Positions 1 through 12,429 of a stretch of DNA of 64,000 bases are shown here, piece by piece. Positions within the stretch are counted from its first letter, which is position 1. Every line of letters starts with the position of its first letter. The notes under the pieces are model-generated. The model was not told where the DNA came from. It ran no database searches and saw only the letters and a list, made by a program, of their open reading frames with translations. A program made the position numbers and the translations under genes. The stretch spans positions 18,750,669-18,814,668 of the forward strand of contig CM072805.1 of assembly GCA_037013495.1 (NCBI GenBank), written 5' to 3'. This DNA comes from Hippophae tibetana. Its lineage: Eukaryota; Streptophyta; Magnoliopsida; Rosales; Elaeagnaceae.

Positions 1-2165
1 GTTGTAATGGAGTGATCATGTCAAATGTAACAATCTTTTTTTTCTTTTTTTCTTTTTTGGATAAAAGTGTTATAAAACTAATTAAGATTAGTAATGTAAA
101 AAATAAGTAAAGAAAATAAATATGAAAGAAATATTATTGAAAAAAATAATATTAAACTTATATAAAATAATAAGTGATAACAAAACTAAACTATTAGTCA
201 GTCACTGCAGAATGAATAATTCAATCGTATTAAAAATAACACTCACAAAGTATTAATATTAATAAGTCACCACAAAGTGATAACAATATAAAAAAAACAG
301 TCTAGGGAATATTGGAATTAAGATTTCAATAAATCGATTTCTAAAATTAAGTAAACGAATTTGATTTAAAAAATTTTATAAAAACAAAAAATCAAAAGCA
401 GTAACCAAGTTACAGAAAAATCAGTTTATAATTTTTTTTTTAAAATAAGATTCTTAATTTGTTTATGAAAAAATGGGAATAAATTTTCATAAAATTATAG
501 TAAATAATATATGAATAAATAAGTTAAAAATAAAATTATATCATTAAAATTAAAAATATACAAATATAAATATATATATAAATTATAAATACAAAAAATA
601 ACATCAAATTTAAATATAGTATATGATCGAGTTCTATGTATCACATAGTGTCCTTAAAATAATTATTTTGCTCACCGTGTATATCAGAGAACTATAAAAA
701 CTTATCTCTTAAATATTTGAACTCTATTGAATGAACCTAACTATAGAGAAAAAAATACAAAAAATATGTTATTTTCACTTCCTTTGTTTTCTATCTCTCT
801 TTCTGTTTTTTTTCCTTCCTTTATTTCCCTTCTTTTCTAAGTTAGCCAACTCTTTTCTTTCTTTTATCTCTTCCTTTTTCCCTATTTGTTTGTGTTTTCT
901 TTCTTATATAAGAAAATAAGAAATAGATAAAAAAACTAAAATCATTTAATACATAATAAACAAGACAGAAACGAAAGAAAAAAAAGGAATACAATAAAAA
1001 CGAAACAAAAACGAAAGGATAAAAACTAAAATTAATTAATACATTAAAATCAAACTAAATATTTTAAGCTTTTTTAAAAATATTTAATTTAAAAATTTTC
1101 AACATCTATCCCTTCTTTTATTATTATTTTATTAATAAAAAATAAAAAAAAGTAAAATTGAGATACAGAAAGAGTTTAATAGAGAGGGAAAAAAGAGAAG
1201 GTATAGGCAGAGGAAGAAAGGAAGAGAAAGAGAAAGAGAAAAACAAAAAGAGTAAAGAGTTGGATCGTTTGAAACAATTTTAATTAATATAAATCGGATC
1301 AGATCGTTTAAAACTGTTTGATCCGATCCGGTTTTTGATTTTCAGACACTTTTAATGAGAAATAATATGAAAATTTTAATATATTATTAAACCGGTTTAA
1401 AAATTAATACAAATTAGATCAAATCGTTTAAAAAACGATTTTAATCGAACTGAATTGTTTGATTTATAAAACCGTTCAATCTGGTCCAATTTGATCTGAT
1501 TTTCCGGTTTGATCCGATACGAACTGGTTTATGAACACCCCTAATAGAGAAGGATAGATATATAAAAAAAAGAATATGAGACTTTTGGTAATTTTGTTAA
1601 TTAATAAAATATATAATTTTTATTTTATCTTTCAAAAATTTAAATTTTTTAAGATTTTAATTTAATTAATCATATTTTTAAATGTTATGACTAAATAAGA
1701 TTATCTTAATAGTTATAGAATTAAAATACATAAACGCGTAGTTATATATATCTAAAGAATTTAATATTTTTTTATTTAATATAATTAAAATTTATACAAA
1801 TTTTGGTTATTAACAATAATATTTTTTTTATAAAATTGTCATTAAAATTATACCTTTATGAAATACTTATAGCATTTTATTTTTATCAATTCTATATTAT
1901 ATATATATTTTTTAATTTTTTTAGATTTAATCTTCTAACCCGAGCATTTTAACAACACTAAACTAGTGTTCGAAAAGAAATGTCCCATGTTGTTCATAGA
2001 GGGAGATGACGGCAAAAAAAGAAGTACTAATGATTGTAATTAGTATTTTAAAAATAATTATTATAAATAATGTCACATTTTTTAACAAAAAATCATTTTT
2101 TCCTTAAATGTTTTTTTTTTCATTTATATACTTAATTGTATTGGAGTCGAATCTTCTATTATTTT
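1..2165. other. AT-rich intergenic DNA, no gene seen
   Basis: No coding region can be supported here. A pyrimidine-rich tract lies at about 770-910 and a purine-rich tract at about 1170-1260. An imperfect GATC-rich repeat with short inverted segments lies at about 1260-1540 and ends in a CACCCCTA-like motif. The one open frame, at 731-919 on the plus strand, is a Phe/Leu/Ser-rich translation of the pyrimidine tract and is not credible as a protein. Confidence 0.7.
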
Positions 2166-2283
2166 TGTTAGAAACTCAGGCCTAACTCAACCCAATAAGA
2201 TCTCATTGAGTTAAGGGTTGCCCAAGCTTATAAGCAGCTTTGCTACCTTGTTCCTAGTCGATGTGGGACAAGGATACTTAACA
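2166..2283 (-). repeat. TRIM LTR, left outer copy
   Basis: This full-length LTR reads TGTTAAG to TTCTAACA on the minus strand. It is the near-exact inverted complement of the LTR at 2814-2930. It abuts the polypurine-like tract on its right. Confidence 0.8.
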
Positions 2284-2813
2284 GCCCCCTCCACACGGCG
2301 GGCAAAGGTGAACATTAGTGCCACGGTGAGACTGTGGTAGAGCCCAATTAGGTCCAAGCACATAGAGACTAGGTCCAGCTTTGATACCATGTTAGAAACT
2401 CAGGCCTAACTCAACCCAATAAGATCTCAGCCCCCCTCCACACGGCGGACAAAGGTGGACATTAGCGCCACGGTGAGACTGTGGTAGAGCCCAATTAGGT
2501 CCAAACACATAGAGACTAGGCCCAACTTTGATACCATGTTAGAAACTTAGACCTAACTCAACCCAATAAGATCTCATTGAGTTAAGAGTTGCCCAAATTT
2601 ATAAGCTGCTTTGCTGTTTTGTTCCTAGTCGATGTGGGACAAGTATAATTAACAGTCCCCCTCCACACATCGGACAGTCTCACCGTGGTGCTAATGTCCA
2701 CCTTTGTCCGCCGTGTGGAGGGGGGCTGTTAAGTGTGCTTGGACCTAATTGAGCTCTACCACAGTCTCACCGTGACGCTAATGTCCACCTTTGTCCGCCG
2801 TGTGGAGGGGGGC

Positions 2814-2930
2814 TGTTAAGTATCCTTGTCCCACATCGACTAGGAACAAGGCAGCAAAGCTGCTTATAAGCTTGGGCAACCCTTAACTCAATGAGATCTT
2901 ATTGGGGTTAGTTAGGTCTGAGTTTCTAAC
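2814..2930 (+). repeat. TRIM LTR, right outer copy
   Basis: This full-length plus-strand LTR follows the purine-rich GTGTGGAGGGGGGC tract directly. It pairs in inverted orientation with the left outer LTR, giving the cluster strong fold-back potential. Confidence 0.8.
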
Positions 2931-3489
2931 GGTTTTTATTTTTTTCTAAGATATATATATTATTAATTTAAAAATTAAAATATTATTTTTATTAATAATT
3001 TTAAATTCATCACATAAATTAAATATAAAAATAGATGGTTAGAATTTAAAAAATAAAAATAAAATAAAGAGTATAAAAAAAAAGATTAAAGTGTAAGTAG
3101 TTAGAAGTTAATCCTAGATAAAAAGTATATTGGTGGTAATTGTAAGTGGAACACGTGACTTTCTTGAGCGACGTTCAGCATCATCACCATTATCATTTTC
3201 AGTCATTGTCATTGGCTGCCTTTTTCTGGTGGGATCATCATTGCCATCAATTTAAGGCTGCTTTATCTCGCTGACTGGTGGACCATATAATATTGTGAAG
3301 ATAGGAGAACAAAAAGCCATTTGACGGCAATAGCTATGATCACACGAGAATTTGCATTGGTACCGAGATGATAAGCATTTACCGACCAAACTATTTATAT
3401 CTTCTTATTTTGTTTTGATAAGTTTTTCTCCTGTATGTTAGTCTTTATTTACTGCAACTAGGATTACTCTACTAACAAGCATGTAAATT
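2931..3489. other. Intergenic, nothing recognised
   Basis: AT-rich DNA, with a slightly more GC-balanced piece at about 3140-3400. No open frame, repeat or motif worth naming was found. Confidence 0.5.
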
Positions 3490-6240
3490 TTTTTGTGATT
3501 GCGGTTTTGCCTCCTCACCATGGCAAACCCTAATCCTACTACATGGAACTACCCGAGTCATATAGGTTTATTCAAATCCACTTTTGTTATGCATGCACAA
3601 AAACAACCCCTAAACCTATGCCCAAGTTGTTGGTAAAAACTCCTCAAATATTCTTATTGAATCATACGAGACACCTTCGAAAAAAGGACAATATTACATG
3701 TGTCATATTGTATTCACAAGTTTATCAATATCACCTTGATTTATGTAAATTTTTTCTTATTGGTCAACTAGTTCTATCTAAATGAGATAAACCTTAGAGT
3801 TAAGATAATCTAAAAACTCGACTAACTTTAGTATGAATTTTATCATCCAATTAGAAATTTATTACCCTGTGGTTTCTATCATATATTATTGCACTCTCTT
3901 GAAAAACGAGCTAAAGTTCGAACTAATGCTCCAATTAATGTTAAGTTGGGAATTTTTTAGGTTCAATTGGACATCAAACTTCAATCCCCACAATTAAGAA
4001 GCAACTAACCCTCAAATTTGGGTCCCTTTTTATAACTTGGTGTGAAAATTCTAGGATAAACATATTCTTACACAAATTACGCGGGCCATTGGGAGTTTCT
4101 TTAATAATTAACAATGCTAGCATCAATGATGAGTTGAGCTAATATGCTAGACTTTTGATCGATGTAGATCTTGCTCGTAAATATAATGATTAGGTTATGG
4201 TTGAAGTGAGTTTATTAAAGATTTTTTTGGACCTATAATATGAAAATATCCCATAATTTTGCATGTTATGCTCCTCTGTGGGCCATGCTATTTATGAATG
4301 TAGAAAAATGTTTCCCTTCAATGGAAAAAGAGACACAATCAACTAGGCCTCAAATGCAAACCCATTCATAATAAGTTTACCAACCTAAAGTAACCATTTT
4401 TGCTAATAAGATCCCGATAAGCAATGCTTTCGCTATTCTCAATGTCTTGGGTACTTACGATTCTACTACAAAAAACCTTTTTGTTCTACCCACACTTGCA
4501 AAATCTCTTTTTCTTTCACCTCATCCATTCACTTAACTATTATAATGATTATGCCAATAGCTCATGTAGATAACTTACCCTCAAATGCCTAATCAACTAA
4601 TTTATAGTTATTTCAACCTTATGAACTAACTGATGTTTTTGAAACGAGAAATATGCATGAGAAAATTATTGATATCTTTGTTGATGCAATAAACTCAACT
4701 ACTACTATCCTAACTATATATAACTCCACTTCTGCTACAAAGGATGCTTCTAATGCTTCTTCCACTAGAACCTGACCTTATCTTGCTGCAACAGGGTTCA
4801 CCTTACCCACTCTCACTATTCCACCACCATCCTTTGACTTGACAGCTAAGCTTAGTGCATGTATGCAAAACATGAAACATAATCAACATAAAGATGAAGA
4901 GAATGAAGGTTGGAAATATGTAACATGAAAAATTCAATGGGCCAAATTAATTAGCTCTCATTTTCTACCTATGAGAAACACACCATCTATAGGGGCCTCA
5001 GACAATAACTCATAAGGAGAGTTCTTTATTGAAATTGTAAGGTATTGCTAATAATGATAACCGATCTATTTTGCAGAATCTCTATAATAAGCTAAGAACG
5101 ACTTGATTTTCTATGTAGTAAATCCTATGTCAAGTCTCAACTCTTTGGATGATCGCTTTTGGAAAACTCTTGGTTATAACTTTATTGGAATTACTAATAA
5201 GTAAGCTTTGAATTTTCTCTACCCTTATAATGGTGAATTATGTGTCGGTTGTTCAAAGTCATTAGCAATATATAACTGTTACATACATTACAAATATCAC
5301 AATCCATCTTCTAAATTTTTCTTTTGGTCAAGGAACCTATGTTAAGTGGAGGGATCTCTCGGACTCTATAAGTTTACTTTCAAACCTTCAATCCATATGG
5401 TTAATGATAGAGGATTTCAATGTTTTTCTCAGATCTTATGAAACCATAGGCTTATCTCGTAGCATTATACATAATGAGGAGTTCAACATAACTATCTCTT
5501 AATATAATATAGTTGATATTCATACTAAATAGGCTTTAAATACATATTATAATGGTAGACTTTTCTCGCTTAAGTTGTGGGTTATGTTATAAGTCTTTCC
5601 TTGACTTCTGGTCCATGGTTTCTTGTTGCACTCTCGCACGATATCACTCTAATCATCATCTAATCTATTAACAACATCTATAAATAATCCTAGGGTACTG
5701 AGGCCATTTTGGTTTCATGGTATATGGCATGAGTAACCGATTTCCTTGACTTAGTAGGTACCGCATGGTCAAATTTGGTCCAAGCTTGTCCCATGGCAAT
5801 TATTACTAGTAAATTCAAGGCTCTTAAGTTAGCTCACAAGTCTTGGAATAGAGAGGTCTTAGAAAATTTAGATTATCATATTGATGCAACGTTGGTTACC
5901 CTTATTGACTTACAAAAGCCGTATGATGAAGGTTCCTTATTCAAAGAACTTCTCCAATTGAAATATGATACTCATGCTAACTTGGATAGATTTTTGCATC
6001 AATAAGGTACATCTGTGAGGGAAGATCCGACTAAAATGGTTGAAGTGTGATAATATAAAATATACATTTTTCACTCACTTCTTCTACATGTAAAAGCCCA
6101 AAAGCCTTTAACTCACTTAGAAATCAATGGAGAGATCATACAGAATCCAAAAATCATAGCTAATCATATTTTGCGATACAATGATCAACATTTCTCAGCT
6201 CAAATGCGTGATCTTGGTTAATAGTTCACCTAAGGGTTAT
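3490..6240 (+). mobile_element. Decayed L1-type LINE, RT region missing
   Basis: Broken translations on the plus strand match the plant L1 layout. An ORF1-like region ends with a C-x2-C-x4-H-x4-C knuckle (CMLCSSVGHAIYEC) at 4260-4301. An endonuclease-like region around 5380-5640 contains a W-x-M-x-E-D-F-N stretch of the type seen before the catalytic residues of L1 endonucleases. The linker between endonuclease and reverse transcriptase follows; one piece is still open at 5775-6005, with the KSWNREVL pattern usual there. The reverse-transcriptase domain and 3' tail are absent, and sequence related to an Athila leader starts about 200 bp further on. Stops and frame changes are numerous, so the copy is old and inactive. 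The 5' edge is a guess. Confidence 0.65.
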
Positions 6241-6439
6241 TTCTCTTGCTCTAGAGGCTTTAGGTAGTGAGATCCTCTATCTCAATTATTGTTTTGTATT
6301 ATTGAAGATTTCTAAGAATATACCTTGGTCCTTGGTCATCAACAAAATTTATGTTTTAATTTTCATTTAATTATTTATTTTCCTTTTCCTTTTATTTATT
6401 CATTATTAAAAAAATATAAAAAGAAAAGAAAAGAAAAAT
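6241..6439. other. Junction between LINE and Athila relic
   Basis: AT-rich sequence ending in an A-rich run near 6405-6445. It may be LINE remainder or filler. No boundary signal was identified. Confidence 0.4.
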
Positions 6440-9377
6440 TAAAAAAACCTAAATGTGTAATAGCATGAAAAGTAAAAATATAAGAGAGTTATATCTAGGA
6501 GACTAGTTCTTGAAAGGATTTGTGTCACTAGTCTTTCGTGTGAACGTTGCTCTGTTTATGATGATAGTTTTTAAGGAGACTATCCTACCATTATTTTCTG
6601 GAAACATTCTTAGTTAATACTGATTATGTTATTTAACTTAGAGATTAACTTAACTACTATAAATATTATATGATAAAATATATTTGTATTATATCTTAGA
6701 TAAAGTGTACTATATTATGTATATTTTAATCATGTATATTTATTTGTATAAAAATATGTTTAAATTATATATTAGATAGAGTGTATTATAAATATTTATT
6801 ATATATAATTTAATCATGTATATTTATTTATAAAAAATATGTTTGTATTATATGATAGATAAAGTGTATTATAAATATGTATAGTTTAAGTAAGTATAAT
6901 TATATGTATCAAAATTTGTATAAAAGTTGTTTCTATTATATATATTGTAAAATCTGTATTATTATTTTATTTTTATTCTTTTCTTTATTTTACTAATTTT
7001 ATCTTTATTCTTTCTTATTCTTTCTTATTTTATTTTACTTTATTTTTTTTTCTTTTATTACTTGCTTTTGTTTGTTTCTTTTACATAATTTTTATTTTTA
7101 TTGTTTAATATTTATTTTAATACTTAGTTTTAGATTATTTAAAAAAAGATCCAAAACAAATCTAACGCAATCTCCAAAATTTAAAAGTTTTTAATTACAA
7201 TCTCTGATAAAAAAAGGTAGTTGCTTTGTTAAATTTAGGTACAAATGTGTTTTGATACCTTTGTTATTTGACTAACACCTAAAAGTGATTTATCTAAAAC
7301 TCACAATTATGTCTTTAGTTTTAAGTAAATAAAATTTTGAAAATCTATAGGGCATGATTTAAAAAGTACAAGTATACAAACTCGTCCTACTTTAGGTTTG
7401 ATTGACTCAATGATGTAGGGATATTGAGTTTACTTAAAATAAAATCTCCCAAGTTATGTCTTGTTAAGACGTTGACCTAAGCGTTTGATGAGAGACAACC
7501 TATCATTTAAGGTCATTTTTTTATTTGTTTTATTTATTTAATTTGTTTTGTTTATTTTAGTTTAATTACATGTGAACGATTTTATAATTGTTAAAACTAA
7601 AAATATCTGTTTAGATGTTAGAAGTTTACAACGATCCGTCTATGTGAACTTTAATGATGAACATGATGGATACACCTGTATTTCTCCTTCATTACTTGCA
7701 CATTCTCAAAAAATAGGTAATTTTTCTTCTCTTTTTTCTTTATCTTTAATTTACAATTGTTACATTGAGAATAATTTAAGTTATAGATTAAGGGTGGTGA
7801 AAAGTTAACATGCTTAATTTCAAAACAATTATGTTCACATTTTTATTTTTATTGTATTTGATTTTATTTTCTTTGTGCGGTTTAATAGTTTTTAGAATTT
7901 TAGGATTAGTTTTAAAAAATTTCTCACAAAGATTTATCATTTCTTTAAATCAAATTTAAATAAATAGTTAAGTCTTTTGCATTGTTAGAATAAATTTTGA
8001 AAACATATCATGAAGTATATGGTAATTATTTAGTTTTTGTTATGACTAGTGTTTCTTTATAAGGTGTGCAAATTATATTAAACCCAAAATCAATGTTTAG
8101 AAATCAAACAATGGAGACTTCCTTTGTGAGAAATATTTTGAACCCATTATCCTTTATTTTGAGTATAAATATGATTTTTTATACTTTAAATACTTTTCTT
8201 ATTTTTTCAACATTATTAGATGATCTTTATAAAACTTAGCATTGAATGTATGGATTTTAACATCTTAATGAGGTGTTATATATTTATTTTTCATTTTCTT
8301 AGAATAAATAATTTAAGTAAAAATTGATAGTATATGTTTTTTCTTCATTTATGCATGACTTCTACTTAAAAAGAAATATATCTAGGATTATCAAAACAAA
8401 TACAAACATAAAAGCCAAATACTAATCACTTATCTTACTATATAAAAAATGTACAATATGTATATGAGTTTACTCTCTAAAAAATGGATTCTTTTATAAA
8501 AAAAGAAAAAAAAAAGAGAAAAAATAGAAGAAAATAAATAGTATAATATGCATATATGTCCTAAAAAGCCTAAATAGTTGTGAGAAATAGTTTAATGCAA
8601 AAGAAAATATAGGAAGTAAATCCTTAAGAAATCATGGCATTTCCCTACATTTTTTAAAAGACATTACATGATATTTTTATTTGATGAATTTTATTGATGC
8701 ATAAAAGTAATATATAATATTTTATAAATCCTTATATTTGATTCATTTCATGAAATTAACGTTAAAATAATACTTTGATTCTTTCTTTTTTATACATATG
8801 TGAATATATTAATTCATTTTTATACATGAATCATTTCACATATAAATTAGTATAAGTGTTTGAACCTATAGAATTTAGTGTTTTTAAGAGTATTGACTTC
8901 TGAAAAATATAGAGTCAAAGCAAATTTAGAATTCTGATACCAAGTTTGTGTGAAATTAAATTGATACATTTTTTTATATGAAATATGAAAATGATTTTCA
9001 AATAATTATTATAATAAATCATGAATCTTTGGGAAGTTTAAATAATATATGCTTAAGATTTTAATTATAAAATTTAAAACAGATTATAAGCATGAGATAT
9101 TTTTGTATTTCATTCATTTGTTTTATTTTAAATTTTAATTAATTTCTTATTTTATTTGTTTTATTTTGTTTTCATTTTTTGTTAATTTTTGTGAGTATCA
9201 TTACTGAAAACCCTCACAAAATTTAAATTCATCCACTAGGGCAACCTAGGGGTTTAACGACTTGTTGCATTTGCTAAATACAAAGGCGTCAATCCACAAA
9301 AGTGATTTATGATAGTTTAATTTTTAGTTTTACCGCTTCTCTTGCTAAAGGACTAGTAAGAAGATGGGTGTGGGTTA

Positions 9378-10612
9378 TGATGAGTACTTAAAAAGCATAA
9401 AAAGTATCATGATTTAACATGCTTTAATTAATTAAATAGATTTATATTTGTACGATTTTATCACATTTTTTTTATAAATTTGTCTTTTTAGAATCATGAT
9501 TTTTTTTAAATTTTCAGGTATTTTCATTCAAAAATAACTTAAAGACTCAAAGAAAAATACTGAAGGAAATACATCACAAATATATTGAGAAAAAAATAAG
9601 AAAAAGTCAAAAAAATAGAAAAATTGGTCGAAATGGGTCAAAACAATAAAAAATGCCAAAAATACCAAAGCCCGGGTGCAACCAACACATGCATACACAC
9701 CCCACGTGCATGTCACGTTGTGCCCATGCGTGCCAGTGCCTGTTTCCGCGAAGCTCACCCCCTACACATGGAAACTTGTCTAAATGCATCCAAAATCAAT
9801 TTTTGTGATATTTTCCTAGTTTTTTTTGGCTTTTTTTCTTATTTATAAAAGGATCCCTCTCCTCTATTATAAAAAATCTCTCAAATTTTTTTTTATCTTT
9901 TTTTCTCTAAAAATATTTCTTAATTTTTTTAGTTTTTTTAGTTTTAAATTTATTCTCTTTTTGAGAAGAAAAAGTTATGCTTTTATAAATTTCTATATTT
10001 TGATTCAATAAATGAAAATGTAAATATGTTTTTAGGTTTTCTAGTAACATAATTACCCTCAAAATTCTGTAATAATTCTTTTGAGTTATATTTTAAAATG
10101 AATATTTTATAGTTATTTTTATTTTTTATTCTTTTATAAAACTATTCTATAAAATAAATTGATTTTGTTTTTGTTAATGATTTTATATTAAAGATGTTAG
10201 AGAAAAATATATTATTTTTAATTATAAACTTAAATCTGAAAATTAGATTTTAAGGTTTAATTCTTCAGTGATTTAGAGAAGTGTTTTTTATTTGTTGTTA
10301 CAATCATATGGTAGTTAGAGTGAAACTCTATTTCAAAAGTTTTATAAGAACTATTATTTGAAAATATATTGATAATATATTTTCAATAATGATTTTAAAA
10401 CTTGAAAGTAATCGGATATTTAAGATTTAATTTTGTTTTTAAAAGTTTGAATAATAAATTAAAAACCATATATTTCTTCCTTAGATCGACCTTGAGAGTA
10501 GACTTGTTATTTTCTATAAATTAATTCGTACAGTTGCGAGAGTTTTACTAATATAAAACCAAATTAACGGCAAAATCGTTATTTTTAACCCAATCCCGAT
10601 TTTATCTCATGA
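9378..10612 (+). repeat. LTR of the old Athila relic
   Basis: About 1.2 kb, compared with about 1.86 kb in the young relative. It keeps a GC-rich island near 9660-9780 with a CACGTG core at 9703-9708, and the segment around 10200-10520 matches the young LTR closely. It lacks the roughly 400-bp stem-loop module and the 33-bp tandem array. The overlapping open frames across the GC island look accidental. Confidence 0.7.
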
Positions 10613-10618
10613 AGTTTT

Positions 10619-10635
10619 TGGCACCGTTGTTGGGT
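10619..10635 (+). other. Decayed primer-binding site (tRNA-Asp type)
   Basis: This lies seven bases after the LTR end, the same spacing as in the young element. It resembles the young element's site, which is complementary to the 3' end of plant tRNA-Asp(GTC). The differences are mostly transitions. Confidence 0.6.
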
Positions 10636-10899
10636 ACTTGATTTTGTTCATCATGTGTGTGTATATATATTTGATAATTTTTATAAATTTGTAATTATTA
10701 TTAGTATTTATATTAAAATGAGATAATTTATATGTAAGCAAATGCTAAAATAATATATTATATAGTTTTCCATTTTATTTATGTATTAATATCACATATA
10801 CCCCCAAACTTTAAGGAATCTTCAAAAATATGTCTAAGGTTTAAAAAAATTCAAAAATATCCCTAAAACATAACGAAAGTAAATAGCAATATTCATAAA

Positions 10900-11405
10900 A
10901 TGGAAGAAGAAAAAATAAATCAAGAAATAATAGACATAAAAACAGGAGACATCTTAGGATGTTTTTCATAGAAAATAGTAATAAGTAATTTTTTTTTGAA
11001 GAAATAAAAAAACAAAACTAAACCATAAACAATGAGATTGATTTAAAGACCCATCATTTTATTAAAAAAATTATTTCTTAGGAAAAATATAATTTATTAT
11101 GAAATAAGTAATAAAAAAATGAGTATTAAAATTACAGATTAAAAAATAAAGTATAATATATTATTTATTGATAAAAAAACTATATTAAATAAGCTATCCC
11201 AAATTCCTCACAAAGATAAAGAAAAAATTGGATACATTCATTTAGGAGGAATTCAAATATTAATAAAAACTCATTTTAGATAAGGAATAGATACACTAAT
11301 AAAAATAACATTATTAGATAATAGAATAATAAATAGGAATGATGCCTTATTAGGAATGGTTTATGGTAACTTAGGATACCAAAAGTTAAACATATCCTAG
11401 ATTTT
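10900..11405 (+). pseudogene. Pararetroviral movement-protein region (fossil)
   Basis: Fragments show the 30K-type caulimovirid movement-protein signature. These are a conserved YIHLGGIQILIKTHF-like strand, then a stretch with L-L-D-N-R-I, then LLGMVYGNLGYQKLNI. In the family this protein forms tubules through plasmodesmata. The region opens the viral gene order and is followed by about 1 kb of Lys/Glu-rich sequence that may be the rest of this polyprotein. Broken; assignment is by recognisable family motifs. Confidence 0.7.
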
Positions 11406-12429
11406 CTATTAATATACATGATAAAAATCTAAATTAAGTATTGAGTCGAACTTATGGATTTGAAAGAGGATAATTAATGAAAGAAGGAAATCATCTATTT
11501 TCAATACATTATATAGTGTAGCATATTCTTTAACAAATAGTCGTAATAGTTCAATATACAGACAAAATGAATTTATAGAAATAGATAAAACTTTTAAGGA
11601 ACTTAGACAAATAATAAAACCAGTATTAACAGACTTTGATATACTAGAAGAATGAAAAGTATATATCATAAAAAAACCTTTGATAACAAGAAGAAAAAGT
11701 AGTATTGTTAGAAATAATATCATGTTATGGGTTACTTTTATAGAACATGAAGAGAAACTTCTAATCAAGAAGAAGTTAAAAAACTAGAAAATGAAGTTAA
11801 AATAATAATGACATTAGTTCATGACTGTATATTAGGAAAGAAATAATAATATTTAGAGATAAAATAAAAAATATGCATTTGGAAGTAAATGGAAGCCTAG
11901 TAGGCGTAGCAAAAAATCAAGCAACATTATTTAAAAATGTACAATTATTAACAGAGGAAATGAATTTAGTCTAAGAATCAAACAAAAAATGTTTACATCA
12001 AATAATAAATGCACAAAAAGAATTACAAAAAGAAATAAAGGAATATGGTTATAATAAACTACAATAAGATATACACAAGAAATTTTCAAAATTAAGAAAA
12101 GATATATACAATACATATAGAAATAATGAAATAATAGGTCATAAATATGATCATTTAGAAGGACTAAAAGAAGAACCACCTAGGAGATTAGATTTCCTAA
12201 TTCCTAAAAATGAGAAAATAAAAAATGAAGAACAATCTAAGAACAAAGAGATAATTCCAATTTAATGGAATATAGAAAATAATTAGAAAGAAAATTCATG
12301 AACCCTGAAAATAAGGATATAGAAAAATTAGTTATTTTATTGACACTAATTAATGAAGAAATAGAAGAACATTATAATGAAAAATTTGTATTAATAAAGA
12401 AAATGATGATATGAAAATAATTAGTTAGT

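Larger units (their letters stand above)
2166..2930. mobile_element. TRIM cluster (terminal-repeat retrotransposon in miniature), head-to-head
   Basis: A non-coding LTR-type element is present in several partial copies. The LTR is about 118 bp, begins TGTTAAG, ends TTCTAACA and holds a TATAAG motif. Minus-strand LTR copies are seen at 2166-2283, 2390-2429 (partial) and 2537-2654, and a plus-strand copy at 2814-2930. Next to the minus-strand LTRs is a primer-binding site resembling TGGTATCAAAGC, matching initiator-Met tRNA use. A purine-rich GTGTGGAGGGGGGC tract abuts the other LTR edge, as expected for a polypurine tract. The internal segment is only about 100 bp and non-coding, which defines a TRIM. 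The orientation switches near 2676, so the two outer LTRs are inverted complements. Fossil; no protein is encoded. Confidence 0.82.
6440..10636 (+). mobile_element. Old Athila-type (Ty3/gypsy) relic without coding region
   Basis: Three blocks align by eye with the young Athila element further right. The block at 6444-6640 matches its leader (around 40211-40390). The block at about 7440-9377 matches its 3' non-coding region (around 47455-49323). An LTR at 9378-10612 starts TGATGAG and ends CTCATGA. Between the first two blocks, about 800 bp of AT-rich DNA replaces all gag and pol sequence. A decayed tRNA-Asp-type primer-binding site follows the LTR at 10619-10635. The LTR thus has element 3' sequence on its left and 5' sequence on its right, as in a tandem recombinant. 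Fossil, broken throughout and clearly much older than the young copy. Confidence 0.72.

Noticed and set aside
731-919. Open frame rich in Phe, Leu and Ser
   Set aside because: It is a translation of a pyrimidine-rich tract with no protein-like composition.
9528-9848. Overlapping open frames on both strands in the old LTR
   Set aside because: They span a GC-rich regulatory island inside an LTR; stop-poor GC DNA opens frames by chance.
11409-12179. Minus-strand frames of 119 and 82 residues
   Set aside because: They are antisense to pararetroviral coding fragments and consist of Leu/Ile/Phe-rich low-complexity sequence.
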